This document shows positions 10,550-18,878 of a stretch of 64,000 nucleotides of DNA, one piece after another (within the stretch, counting starts at the first letter, position 1; every line of letters starts with the position of its first letter). The position numbers and the translations under genes are program-made. Source of the stretch: Terrabacter sp. Root85 (lineage in GTDB: Bacteria; Actinomycetota; Actinomycetes; Actinomycetales; Dermatophilaceae); assembly GCF_001429185.1 (NCBI RefSeq), contig NZ_LMIW01000011.1, positions 124,001-188,000 on the forward strand, written 5' to 3'. Below the pieces are notes generated by a model that saw only the letters and a list, made by a program, of their open reading frames with translations, had not been told where the DNA came from and made no database searches.

Positions 10550-11254
10550 TCAGGCCGGCGGAGCGATGTCCTGCTGGGCCGGGAGCTGGTCCTGGCGCAC
10601 GATCCCGACGGGGCACGTCATGCCGTTGGGGCCGTGGTTGCAGTAGCCGCCGGGGTTCTTGTGGAGGTAGCCCTGGTGGTAGTCCTCGGCGAGGTAGAAC
10701 GGCCCGGCGTCGTCCGCGGAGCGGATCTCCGTCGTGATCTGCCCGTAGCCGTTGTCATCGAGCACCTTCTGGAACGCCTCGCGCGTCGCCTCCGCGGCGA
10801 GCCGCTGGCCCTCGGTCGTCCAGTAGATCGCCGAGCGGTAGGCGGTGCCGATGTCGTTGCCCTGGCGGTTGGACGTCGTCGGGTCGTGGTTCTCCCAGAA
10901 GGCCTTGAGCAGCAGCTCGGGCGAGGTCTTCTCGGGGTCGTAGACGACGCGGACGGTCTCGGCGTGGCCGGTGCGCCCGGTGCACGTCTCCTCGTAGGTC
11001 GGGTTGGGCGTGTAGCCACCCATGTAGCCCGCCGCCGTCGAGACGACGCCGTCCTGCTTCCAGAAGATCCGCTCGACCCCCCAGAAGCAGCCCATCGCGA
11101 CGTAGAGCACCTCGGAGCCGTCGGGCCACGGGCCCTCGAGCGGGGTGCCCAGCACGACATGGGTGGGGTTCACGGCATACGGGCGGTCCGCGCGACCCGG
11201 GAGGGCCTCGTCGCGGCTGGGCATCTGGGACTTCCTACCGAATCCGAACACCAT
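10550..11254 (-). CDS. msrA: Peptide methionine-S-sulfoxide reductase MsrA
   Basis: Reduces methionine-S-sulfoxide in oxidised proteins, in the cytoplasm, using thioredoxin-type reductants. The catalytic motif GCFWG is at residues 55-59 (Cys56 nucleophile). Family hallmarks GYMGG, TGHAE and YHQGYL follow, and the resolving cysteines are Cys205 and Cys214 in the tail (GYCNHGPNGMTCPVG). At 234 residues it is the longer MsrA type with a roughly 45-residue N-terminal extension. It stands alone, divergent from the GNAT genes and convergent with the RTX gene. One GTATGCCG copy lies in its 5' part. Identification is secure. Confidence 0.96.
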   Translation of the reverse strand: MVFGFGRKSQMPSRDEALPGRADRPYAVNPTHVVLGTPLEGPWPDGSEVLYVAMGCFWGVERIFWKQDGVVSTAAGYMGGYTPNPTYEETCTGRTGHAETVRVVYDPEKTSPELLLKAFWENHDPTTSNRQGNDIGTAYRSAIYWTTEGQRLAAEATREAFQKVLDDNGYGQITTEIRSADDAGPFYLAEDYHQGYLHKNPGGYCNHGPNGMTCPVGIVRQDQLPAQQDIAPPA

Positions 11255-11373
11255 GCCAGTGTCACATCCTTCGTGCTGGGAGCGTCTTACGTCCCTGTAA
11301 CGTCGGCGACCCCCTGCGTATGCCGGGTGGCGCGGTCCCGGACAAATCGCTCGCCGCGCGCGGGGCGGCCCGA

Positions 11374-11379
11374 CAGACT
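11374..11379 (+). promoter_or_regulatory. -10-like hexamer for leaderless GNAT transcript
   Basis: CAGACT ends 6 nt before the ATG at 11386, the spacing seen for other leaderless genes in this window. It supports the 11386 start over the upstream in-frame ATG at 11320. Confidence 0.4.
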
Positions 11380-11385
11380 GCCCAC

Positions 11386-12402
11386 ATGAGCGACGACCTC
11401 GAGATCCGGCCGATCGACCTGCTCGACCGTGCCCAGGAGGCCGCGGCCCGAGACTGGATCGGCGTCCACGCAGCCGTCCAGCGCGAGCTGTTCGGCCCCT
11501 CGGGCAGCGCCTGGACCCTGGAGGAGATCCAGGGCTTCCACCGCTCGCCGTCGGGCACGCGGGTCGCCCGCGCGGCGTGGGTGGGGGACCGTCTCGTCGG
11601 TGCCTTCGAGGCCCGGATGCCGACGACCGACAACCTCGACCTGGCCCTGTTCTGGCTGTCGGTCCTGCCGGACCACCGGCGGCGGGGCATCGGTGAGGCC
11701 CTCCTGCGCGAGGGAGAGGCGATCGCCCGCGAGCACGGCCGCGGCACGTTGATGGGCGAGACCGAGTGGGCCGAGGGCGGTGTCGACCTCGCGGAGACGT
11801 TCGCCGCCCGGCACGGCTACGCCGTGGGGCAGACGATGCTCCGCAGCGCCATGCCGCTTCCCGCCGACCGCGACGCGCTCTCGGCGCTGGTGGCCGTCAC
11901 CGACGACTACGCCGTCGAGACCTTCGTCGACACGATGCCCGAGGCGTGGCTCGACGACCGCGCGGTCCTCCAGCAGCGGATGAGCACCGACGCCCCCACG
12001 GACGACCTCGCCCTCGAGGAGGAGGCCTGGGACGCCGACCGCCTGCGGGAGACGCACGCCCGCACGCTGGCCTCCGGGCGGCGGATCGTCGAGTCAGCCG
12101 CGCGCCACACGCCCTCGGGCCGTCTCGTCGCCTTCACGACGATCGGGGTGTCCGCAGGAACCCCCGACCTCGGCTACCAGCAGGACACCCTCGTGCTCAA
12201 GGAGCACCGCGGGCACGGGCTCGGTCTCCGGCTCAAGGCGGCCAACGCGTTGCGGCTCATGGACGAGCTGCCCGACGTGACGGCGGTCCGCACGTGGAAC
12301 GCCGACTCCAACGAGCACATGCTCGCGGTCAACCGGCAGCTCGGCTACGCCGTCGACGGGTACAGCCGGGAGTGGCAGAAGATCACGGGGAGCGGCGAAT
12401 GA
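11386..12402 (+). CDS. Double-domain GNAT N-acetyltransferase
   Basis: 338 residues with two GNAT folds, the arrangement found in mycothiol-synthase-like enzymes. The first acetyl-CoA loop is RRRGIG at residues 98-103 after LFWLSVLPDH; the second is HRGHGLG in the last third, followed by the conserved TWNADSNEHMLAVNRQLGY. Substrate unknown; small-molecule or antibiotic amine acetylation are both possible. The start MSDDLEIRP is chosen because of the -10-like hexamer 6 nt upstream. An in-frame ATG at 11320 would add 22 residues and overlaps a GTATGCCG motif. The stop overlaps the start of the next, paralogous gene (ATGA). Confidence 0.85.
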   Translation: MSDDLEIRPIDLLDRAQEAAARDWIGVHAAVQRELFGPSGSAWTLEEIQGFHRSPSGTRVARAAWVGDRLVGAFEARMPTTDNLDLALFWLSVLPDHRRRGIGEALLREGEAIAREHGRGTLMGETEWAEGGVDLAETFAARHGYAVGQTMLRSAMPLPADRDALSALVAVTDDYAVETFVDTMPEAWLDDRAVLQQRMSTDAPTDDLALEEEAWDADRLRETHARTLASGRRIVESAARHTPSGRLVAFTTIGVSAGTPDLGYQQDTLVLKEHRGHGLGLRLKAANALRLMDELPDVTAVRTWNADSNEHMLAVNRQLGYAVDGYSREWQKITGSGE

Positions 12403-13397
12403 CCTTGCAGATCAAGGAGATCGACCTCGCCGTCGACGACCTCACGAGCGAGGCCTGGCTCGAGGTGCACCACGCAGCCAACCGCCACGTGTGGGGCGGC
12501 GCCGCCGAGCGCACGTCGATCGCCGAGATCGTCGACGTCGCGGAGCGCCGGCACGAGGTGCGGCGGTCCTTCGTCGTCACCGAGGAGGGCGCGGACGGCC
12601 CAGTCGCCGCGGCGCAGACGATCCGTCGGACGCGCGACAACGTCGGCACCGCGGGGCTGTGGCTCTCGGTGCACCCCGACCACCAGCGGCGCGGGATCGG
12701 CTCGTCACTCCTCGTCCACTGCGAGCAGGTGCTCCGCGACGACGGGTGCGACCGCATCCACGAGCACAGCGGCGCGCCCGTCGAGAATGGTGACGCCGCA
12801 ACGGGATTCGCCCACGTGAATGGCTACCGGCAGACGCTCCTCGACCTCCGGCAGGACCTGGCCCTGCCGGTGGACGAGGCCGCGCTGACCGCGCTCGATC
12901 CCCGACCCGACCCGGCGGCATACGTCATCGAGACGTCGGTCGACGGGCTTCCCGAGGCATGGCTCGAGGACCGAGCGCTGCTCGCACGACGGATGAGCAC
13001 CGACGCCCCGTCCGGCGACATCGACCTCGACGAGGAGGACTGGGACGCCGAGCGCGTACGGCTGCTGTGGAACACGCCGAGTCCCATCTGGGGCATCGAG
13101 TCCGTCGCGCGGCACGTGCCGACCGGACGCCTCGTGGCCTTCACCGACATCGTCGTGCGGCCCGGGCAGCCCGACCTCGCCGTCCAGTCGGACACGCTCG
13201 TCCTCCGGGAGCACCGAGGCCGGGCGCTCGGCCTCGCCGTCAAGATCGCGAACCTCCGCGCCCTCCAGCGGGAGCGCCCCGACGTCACGACGGTGCGCAC
13301 GTGGAACGCCGACACGAACACCCACATGGTCGCCATCAACGAGCGGATGGGCTTCGCCGTCACGGGCTGGACGCGGGAGTGGGCCAAGGACCTCTGA
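12399..13397 (+). CDS. Double-domain GNAT N-acetyltransferase, tandem paralogue
   Basis: 332 residues. Start ATG at 12399 overlaps the preceding stop by the ATGA arrangement, preceded by GGGGAGCGG, so the two genes are translationally coupled. The N-terminal GNAT loop is QRRGIG (about residues 97-102) after LWLSVHPDH; the second domain ends with HRGRALG and TWNADTNTHMVAINERMGF. It shares many blocks with the gene before it, for instance PEAWL-DRA-L--RMSTDAP, so the pair arose by local duplication. Substrate not predictable from sequence. Confidence 0.85.
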   Translation: MTLQIKEIDLAVDDLTSEAWLEVHHAANRHVWGGAAERTSIAEIVDVAERRHEVRRSFVVTEEGADGPVAAAQTIRRTRDNVGTAGLWLSVHPDHQRRGIGSSLLVHCEQVLRDDGCDRIHEHSGAPVENGDAATGFAHVNGYRQTLLDLRQDLALPVDEAALTALDPRPDPAAYVIETSVDGLPEAWLEDRALLARRMSTDAPSGDIDLDEEDWDAERVRLLWNTPSPIWGIESVARHVPTGRLVAFTDIVVRPGQPDLAVQSDTLVLREHRGRALGLAVKIANLRALQRERPDVTTVRTWNADTNTHMVAINERMGFAVTGWTREWAKDL

Positions 13398-13561
13398 GCC
13401 CGGGCTCGGTGAACCCACGGCGGCTGCACGGCGTCGTCGTGGGCAGGTACTAGGACCAAAGCCCGATGGTGCCTGCCCGCCCCGAGGACGCACGGTGGAC
13501 CCACAGCACCCGCTGACCCGCCGCGGACCACCCGGGACGGGCCCCCACCAGGAGGTCACGC

Positions 13562-13975
13562 ATGAGGACTCGCCGAACTCTCACCGCCACGTCCGCCATC
13601 GCCCTCGTCGCAGCAGCCCTCGCGTCAGGCGCCGTCACCCTCGCGCCGGCCGCCTCGGCCAAGGGACTCGAGGTGCGCACGTCGGGCACCTGCTCGGCCG
13701 GCGCGAGGTGGACGCTCAAGGCCAAGCAGGACGACCGCCGGATCCAGGTCGAGCTCGAGGTCGACAGCAACCGCGTCGGCCAGCGCTGGAGCGCCGCGCT
13801 CAGCGACAACACCGTCCCGGTCTGGTCCGGGTCCGCCGTCACGACGGCGCCGAGCGGCTCGTTCACGGTGCGCAGCCTCGTCACGAACCGCGCCGGCTCG
13901 GACACGATCCGCGCCTACGCCCGCTACGCGGCGACGGGCCAGGAGTGCCGAGCCACGGTCGTCTACCCGGGCTGA
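13562..13975 (+). CDS. Small secreted protein of unknown function
   Basis: 137 residues. A clear Sec signal peptide (RTRR, hydrophobic core, cleavage after PAASA near residue 33) is followed by an exported domain of about 100 residues with two cysteines (one near residue 43, one near the C-terminus) that could pair. A strong ribosome site AGGAGG precedes the ATG. The mature part looks all-beta, with a WTLKAKQDDRRIQVELEVDSN stretch like small immunoglobulin-type secreted proteins. It resembles no family I can name. It heads a run with the next secreted gene and a two-component system, so envelope stress is a plausible but unproven theme. Confidence 0.75.
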   Translation: MRTRRTLTATSAIALVAAALASGAVTLAPAASAKGLEVRTSGTCSAGARWTLKAKQDDRRIQVELEVDSNRVGQRWSAALSDNTVPVWSGSAVTTAPSGSFTVRSLVTNRAGSDTIRAYARYAATGQECRATVVYPG

Positions 13976-14019
13976 CCGCAGCCCTCCGCCCTCGCACTCA
14001 CCCACGAAAGGTCCACCCC

Positions 14020-14502
14020 ATGAGACGACTCACCCTCGCCGCGGCTGCGGTCGCCGCCCTCGTCCCGGCCACCCTCGGCCTCGTCGGCAACAGCTCCTTC
14101 GCCCAGAGCGTCCCCGCCCGCGTCCCCGCGTCGGCGCAGCTCCTGCCGGAGTCCGGCGACGACGACCCGACCCCGACGGGTATGCCGTCCGCCACCCCGA
14201 GCGCCACCCGGACCACCGAGGTCGGTGACGACCACGGCGGCGACCGTCCCCGCGACTCCCGCGCCGAGGCCGGCGACGACCACCGTGCCGGCGGCGCGTC
14301 GGGCTCGTCTGGCTCGAGCTCCTCGGGCTCCGGCTCCTCGGGCTCCGGCTCGTCCGGGTCCTCCGGTTCCGGGTCGTCGCACTCGGGGGGCGACGACTCG
14401 GGGTCGGGGCGGTCCGGCTCCGATGACTCCGGCTCGCACGCGTCCGTCTCGCACTCGTCCGGAGGCCACGGCTCGGACGACTCGGGTGGTGACGACCACT
14501 GA
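14020..14502 (+). CDS. Secreted low-complexity Ser/Gly/Asp-rich protein
   Basis: 160 residues. A signal peptide (MRRLTLAAAAVAALVPATLG) is followed by a Pro/Thr segment, then a charged DDHGGDRPRD stretch and about 70 residues almost wholly of Ser, Gly, Asp and His. No folded domain is visible. The AAAGG at 14006 may serve as ribosome site. Ser/Gly/Asp/His-rich tails can bind metal or span the cell wall, but that is inference. It lies 44 nt after its neighbour and 44 nt before the sensor kinase gene, so the set may be co-transcribed. The low complexity makes coding certainty moderate. Confidence 0.7.
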   Translation: MRRLTLAAAAVAALVPATLGLVGNSSFAQSVPARVPASAQLLPESGDDDPTPTGMPSATPSATRTTEVGDDHGGDRPRDSRAEAGDDHRAGGASGSSGSSSSGSGSSGSGSSGSSGSGSSHSGGDDSGSGRSGSDDSGSHASVSHSSGGHGSDDSGGDDH

Positions 14503-14546
14503 CCAGTCAGCGCACCGACCGCGCAGGCGCCGGGGACACGATCCCG

Positions 14547-16001
14547 GTGCCTGTGGCGGCGCCGCACCCGGGGGACCCCCAGCCCCCGGACGCGCCGCGA
14601 GCCGTCGGCGGGCGTGACCACCGGGACCTCCCCCCTTGGTGGACGCTCGCCGACGGCGTCGCCCCGGCGCGGGTGCGCCCCCTGCCGAGCCGGCGCCGGA
14701 TGCTCGTGCAGCTCGGGCTCGCGGCCCTCGTCGTCTTCGTCGTCGTCGTGGTCGGGGCCTCGTTCGCGGCGAGCCGGCTCGCCGAGCGCGAAGCCGTCAA
14801 CGACGCGGCGCACACGACGAACCTGCTGGCCCTGGCCGTCGTCCAGCCCGTGCTGCAGGATGCCCTCCTCACCGGCGACCCGGCGGCGTACGCCGCTCTC
14901 GACCAGGTCGTCCGTGCACGTGTGCTGCCCAACGGGATCGTCAGGGTCAAGCTGTGGGCACCGGACGGACGCATCGTCTACGCCGACGAGACGCGGCTCG
15001 TGGGCCAGCGCTTCGCGCTGGGCGAGGAGCAGCGCGAGACGCTCGTCGCGCCGCAGACCCGGGCCGAGGTGTCCGACCTCGACCGGTCCGAGAACGAGTT
15101 CGAGCGCTACGGCGGCAAGCTCCTCGAGGTGTACCGCCCGGTGTGGACCCCGTCCGGCTCCGAGCTGCTCTTCGAGGTCTACGGCGACTACGGTCCCGTC
15201 AGCACGCGCGCCTTCGACCTGTGGCGCGGTCTGGCCGGAGTGCTCGCGAGCAGCCTCCTGCTGCTCCTCGTCCTCATGGCGCCGATCATCTGGCGTCTGC
15301 TCGACCGGCTCGGCACCGCGCAGGAGCAGCGTGAGTCCCTGCTGCGGCGCGCGGTCGACGCCTCGGCCCGGGAACGCCGCCGCATCGCGGCCGACCTCCA
15401 CGACGGTCCGGTCCAGGATCTCGTCGCGAGCTCCTTCGCCGTCAGCGGCGCTGCGGAGTCCGCACGGGCACAGGGCCACTCGGCACTCTCCTCGACGATC
15501 AGCGACGCGGCCTGGACGGTGCGGGCGAGCATCGCCAGCCTGCGTTCCCTGCTCGTCGACATCTACCCCGAGCGGCTCGCGGACGCCGGCCTCGCGGCGG
15601 CCGTCACCGACCTCGCGCGTCCGCTCGCCGGACGCGGCATCGCGGTGTCCGTCGACGTCGACGGGGAGCAGGCTGCGCGGCTCGGCGAACTGGCCCAGCA
15701 GGTGGCGCACCGCGTCACCCGCGAGTGCCTGCGCAACGTCGTGCGCCACGCCGGGGCCACGCACGTCTGGATCCGGCTCTCCGCCGACGGCTCCGACCCG
15801 GCGCGCCCGGTCGTGCTCCGGGTCCGGGACGACGGGATCGGCTTCGATCCCACACTGTTGCCCCGTCTCGAGGGACACTTCGGCGTACGCGTCCTCGCCG
15901 ACCTGGCGACCGACGTCGGGGCGGTCCTGAGGGTCCGGTCCGCGCCGGGACGCGGCACGCAGTGGCTGCTCGCACTCCCGGTGCAGAAGGAGGACGGATG
16001 A
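14547..16001 (+). CDS. Two-component sensor histidine kinase (HisKA_3/NarL type)
   Basis: 484 residues. Two membrane helices (about residues 52-75 and 225-252) enclose an external sensor domain of about 150 residues. The DHp motif RERRRIAADLHDGPVQDL carries the phospho-acceptor His285, typical of HisKA_3 kinases. The ATPase domain has an N-box (ECLRNVVRHAG, about 392) and G-boxes (RDDGIGFD about 427, GRGTQW). GTG at 14547 is the start used here; ATG at 14700 directly before the first helix is an alternative. The stop overlaps the regulator start (ATGA), so kinase and regulator form one unit. The signal sensed is unknown. Confidence 0.93.
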   Translation: MPVAAPHPGDPQPPDAPRAVGGRDHRDLPPWWTLADGVAPARVRPLPSRRRMLVQLGLAALVVFVVVVVGASFAASRLAEREAVNDAAHTTNLLALAVVQPVLQDALLTGDPAAYAALDQVVRARVLPNGIVRVKLWAPDGRIVYADETRLVGQRFALGEEQRETLVAPQTRAEVSDLDRSENEFERYGGKLLEVYRPVWTPSGSELLFEVYGDYGPVSTRAFDLWRGLAGVLASSLLLLLVLMAPIIWRLLDRLGTAQEQRESLLRRAVDASARERRRIAADLHDGPVQDLVASSFAVSGAAESARAQGHSALSSTISDAAWTVRASIASLRSLLVDIYPERLADAGLAAAVTDLARPLAGRGIAVSVDVDGEQAARLGELAQQVAHRVTRECLRNVVRHAGATHVWIRLSADGSDPARPVVLRVRDDGIGFDPTLLPRLEGHFGVRVLADLATDVGAVLRVRSAPGRGTQWLLALPVQKEDG

Positions 16002-16618
16002 CGACCGTCGTCGTCGTGGACGACCACCGGCTGGTCCGTGCCGGCCTGCGCACCATCATCGACGCCAGCGACGACCTCCGCGTCGTCGGGGAGGCCGCCG
16101 ACGGGGCGGAGGCCGTCGTGGTCGTCGGCGACCTCGGTCCCGACGTCGTCCTCATGGACCTCTCGATGCCCGGCGTCGACGGCGTCGAGGCGATCCGCCG
16201 CCTCCGCGCCGCCGGCACCACGTCTCCCGTCGTCGTCCTCACCTCGTTCGCGGAGGCCGACCGGGTTCGCGCCGCGGTCGAGGCCGGGGCCATCGGCTAC
16301 CTGCTCAAGGACAGCGAGCCCGGGGACGTCCTCGACGCGGTCCGCGCCGCGGCCGCCGGGCACGCGCCCCTCGACCCGCGCGTGGCTCGCGCGCTGCTCC
16401 CGTCGCCCGACCGGCGCTCGGCCGGGCCGGCCCTGAGCGAGCGCGAGCGCGAGGTGCTGACACACGTCGCACGAGGCCTCGCCAACAAGCAGATCGCCCG
16501 CACCCTCGGCATCAGCGAACGCACCGTGAAGGTGCACCTCGGCAACGTCTTCCGCCGGCTCGGCGTCGGTGACCGGACGTCGGCGGCGCTCTGGGCCCGC
16601 GACCACGGCGTCGGATGA
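15998..16618 (+). CDS. NarL/LuxR-family response regulator
   Basis: 206 residues. The receiver domain (1-120) has the acidic pair DD at 8-9, phospho-acceptor Asp54 (VVLMDLSMPG), the conserved Thr in VVLTSF and Lys in YLLKD. The C-terminal LuxR-type HTH (about 142-205) has the signature LSEREREVLTHVARGLANKQIARTL. ATG is preceded by AAGGAGG inside the kinase gene and overlaps its stop, so both are made from one message. Targets are unknown; the adjacent secreted proteins and downstream lipoprotein are candidates by position only. Confidence 0.95.
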   Translation: MTTVVVVDDHRLVRAGLRTIIDASDDLRVVGEAADGAEAVVVVGDLGPDVVLMDLSMPGVDGVEAIRRLRAAGTTSPVVVLTSFAEADRVRAAVEAGAIGYLLKDSEPGDVLDAVRAAAAGHAPLDPRVARALLPSPDRRSAGPALSEREREVLTHVARGLANKQIARTLGISERTVKVHLGNVFRRLGVGDRTSAALWARDHGVG

Positions 16619-16733
16619 GGCCCTCGCGAGGAGTGGCTCGACCCTACCGCGGCCGACGGGAACCGGGGGAGTGCGCGCCGCGTCCCTGACCTGCAGCGCA
16701 CCGGTGGTCGGTGCCGCAGACAGGAGACCCCAC

Positions 16734-17222
16734 ATGGTCCGGAACGTCGTCGCCTCGCTCGCCGTCGGGGTCGTCGCCCTCGCCGGGTGCACCTCGTCCC
16801 CGGCCGACGCCCCGTCTCCCGGCGCGTCCGGGTCGGTCGCTGCGGATGACCGCGCGCAGGCGCTCTGGGCCGACCGGACGGCATACGTCGGCGACAACTC
16901 CAAGGTCATCGCGCTCGTCGGGGACGCCGGCTTCGGGCCCGCCGGCAGCTACACGCTCTCGCTGTGGACGACCCGCCCTCCGTATGCCGTGACGATCGCC
17001 GTCACCGACCCGGCGAAGCCGCTCGACGCGACCGACCTCACCGGACCGGCCACGCTGCTGCTCGGCACGGTGACCAACCTCGACGCCGTCCACGTCACCG
17101 GCCCGGGCAGCACCTTCTCCCTGACGGCGCGCGAGGCGACCGCGACCCTCGGGCACGACGTCAAGACGCTGGGCACCGACCGCGCCGCCCTCGCCGACTA
17201 CGTCCGTTCGCTCGACGACTGA
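16734..17222 (+). CDS. Lipoprotein, DUF4825-like
   Basis: 162 residues. An N-terminal lipobox LAGC places the lipidated cysteine at residue 19, so the protein should be anchored outside the membrane. The mature part contains ADRTAYVGDNSKVIALV, which resembles from memory the DUF4825 signature (YVGDNSKV) of Gram-positive surface proteins; I cannot confirm this. The ATG at 16734 follows AGGAGA at a good distance. It lies 115 nt after the response regulator gene on the same strand and before the amino-acid transporter. Function unknown. Confidence 0.75.
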   Translation: MVRNVVASLAVGVVALAGCTSSPADAPSPGASGSVAADDRAQALWADRTAYVGDNSKVIALVGDAGFGPAGSYTLSLWTTRPPYAVTIAVTDPAKPLDATDLTGPATLLLGTVTNLDAVHVTGPGSTFSLTAREATATLGHDVKTLGTDRAALADYVRSLDD

Positions 17223-17314
17223 GCACCCCCGCGGCGGTGGGCGACACGCCGGGCGGGAATGCGAACGGCTCGCGCTCGGTTGGCACGCGGTGGACCATGC
17301 CGACACCCGATTAT

Positions 17315-17332
17315 GCCCATCCCAAGATGGGC
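17315..17332 (+). promoter_or_regulatory. Inverted repeat upstream of the amino-acid ABC transporter
   Basis: GCCCATC (17315-17321) and GATGGGC (17326-17332) form a perfect 7-bp inverted repeat with a 4-nt loop. It is flanked by AT-rich TTA and TTATAG, the latter a possible -10 (17333-17338). It lies 58 nt before the solute-binding protein start. It could be a repressor operator or a leader hairpin. Confidence 0.4.
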
Positions 17333-17389
17333 TTATAGGTTGGCGGCCGTCCCGACCCCATCCAACCGATCCACCAGGAAGTTCCCACC

Positions 17390-18202
17390 ATGCGTTCGAG
17401 GTTCACCCTCACCGCCCTGCTCGCCACGCTCGTCGCCGTCGTCCTCACCGCCTGCAGCACCGGCTACGGTGGCGGCTCCGACCTCGAGTCCGTCAAGCAG
17501 GCGGGCGTCCTGCGCGTCGCCACGGAGGGCACCTACTCCCCGTTCTCGTTCCACGACCCGAAGACGAACGCCCTGACCGGCTACGACGTCGAGGTCGCGA
17601 AGGCCGTCGCCGACAAGCTCGGCGTCAAGGTCGAGTACGTCGAGACGCCGTGGGACGCGATCTTCGCCGGTCTGGCCGCAGACCGCTACGACGTCGTCGT
17701 CAACCAGGTCACGAAGAACCCGGAGCGCGCCGGCCTCTACGGCCTGAGCAGCACCTACACGTGGTCCGAGGGCGTCATCGCCACCCGCGCCGACGACGCG
17801 ACGATCTCCTCGCTCACGAGCCTCGAGGGCAAGAAGTCGGCGCAGAGCCTGACGAGCAACTGGGCCAAGGTCGCCAAGGATGCCGGCGCCCAGGTCGAGT
17901 CGGTCGAGGGGTTCACCCAGGCCATCACGCTGCTCAAGCAGTCGCGTGTCGACGCGACCGTCAACGACAGCCTCGCGGTCCTCGACTACCTGAAGTCGAC
18001 GGGCGACACGACGGTGAAGATCGCGGCGAAGACCGGTGACGTCTCCGAGCAGGTCGTCGCGACGCGCAAGGACTCCGACCTCGTCGCCGCCATCGACAAG
18101 GCGTTCGCCGACCTCGAGGCCGACGGCACCCTGACGAAGATCTCGCAGAAGTACTTCTCGGCCGACGTCTCGAAGCAGCCGGTCGGCGCCTCCGGTTCGT
18201 GA
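17390..18202 (+). CDS. Polar amino-acid ABC transporter, solute-binding lipoprotein
   Basis: 270 residues, family 3 extracellular solute-binding protein. The lipobox LTAC puts the anchored Cys at residue 22. Hallmarks are LRVATEGTYSPFSF, GYDVEVAKAVADKLGV, WDAIFAGL and DATVNDSLAVLDYL, most like cystine/glutamine-type binders (TcyA/FliY); the exact ligand is not certain. It captures substrate outside and hands it to the permease encoded 7 nt downstream. The next two genes complete a three-component importer. Nothing is truncated. Confidence 0.92.
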   Translation: MRSRFTLTALLATLVAVVLTACSTGYGGGSDLESVKQAGVLRVATEGTYSPFSFHDPKTNALTGYDVEVAKAVADKLGVKVEYVETPWDAIFAGLAADRYDVVVNQVTKNPERAGLYGLSSTYTWSEGVIATRADDATISSLTSLEGKKSAQSLTSNWAKVAKDAGAQVESVEGFTQAITLLKQSRVDATVNDSLAVLDYLKSTGDTTVKIAAKTGDVSEQVVATRKDSDLVAAIDKAFADLEADGTLTKISQKYFSADVSKQPVGASGS

Positions 18203-18209
18203 TCGGGTC

Positions 18210-18878
18210 GTGAACGAACAGACGACCCAGCTGATCCTCGACTCGCTGGGCCCGCTCCTGCGGGCCACGGTGACCACGACGATCCCGCTGACCCTCATCA
18301 GCTTCGTCCTCGGGCTGGTCCTCGCCCTCGGCGTCGCCCTCATGCGGCTGTCGTCGGTGCGGGTGGTCTCGTCCCTGGCGCGGATCTACGTCTCGCTGGT
18401 CCGTGGCACGCCGCTGCTGCTCCAGCTCTTCATCATCTACTACGGCCTGCCCGCCCTCGGGGTGCGCTTCGACCCCTTCCCGGCCGCGGTCGTCGCCTTC
18501 ACGCTCAACGTCGGTGGCTATGCGGCCGAGGTGATCCGTTCGGCCATCCTCTCGGTCCCCAGGGGCCAGTGGGAGGCGGCCTCGACGGTCGGGATGGGCT
18601 ACGTCACGACCCTGCGCCGGGTGGTGCTGCCGCAAGCCGTGCGCACGGCCATCCCACCGCTGTCCAACACGCTCATCTCTCTCGTCAAGGACACCTCGCT
18701 CGCCTCGACCATCCAGGTCACCGAGCTGCTCCGCGTGGCGCAGGAGGCGGCGGCACCGACCTACGAGTTCTTCGCGCTCTACGGCGTCGCCGCCGTCTAC
18801 TACTGGGTCGTGTGCCTCGTCCTCTCCTTCGTCCAAGCCCGTCTCGAGGAACGACAGAACAGGTACGTCTCGACATGA
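18210..18878 (+). CDS. Polar amino-acid ABC transporter permease
   Basis: 222 residues with about five membrane helices. The HisM/GlnP-type inner-membrane signature is present, including VSLVRGTPLLLQLFIIYYGLP and the cytoplasmic EAA loop EAASTVGMGYVTTLRRVVLPQA, which contacts the ATPase. GTG start at 18210, 7 nt after the binding-protein stop; its own stop overlaps the ATG of the ATPase gene. Works as a homodimer in the membrane with the neighbouring binding protein and ATPase. Confidence 0.94.
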   Translation: MNEQTTQLILDSLGPLLRATVTTTIPLTLISFVLGLVLALGVALMRLSSVRVVSSLARIYVSLVRGTPLLLQLFIIYYGLPALGVRFDPFPAAVVAFTLNVGGYAAEVIRSAILSVPRGQWEAASTVGMGYVTTLRRVVLPQAVRTAIPPLSNTLISLVKDTSLASTIQVTELLRVAQEAAAPTYEFFALYGVAAVYYWVVCLVLSFVQARLEERQNRYVST

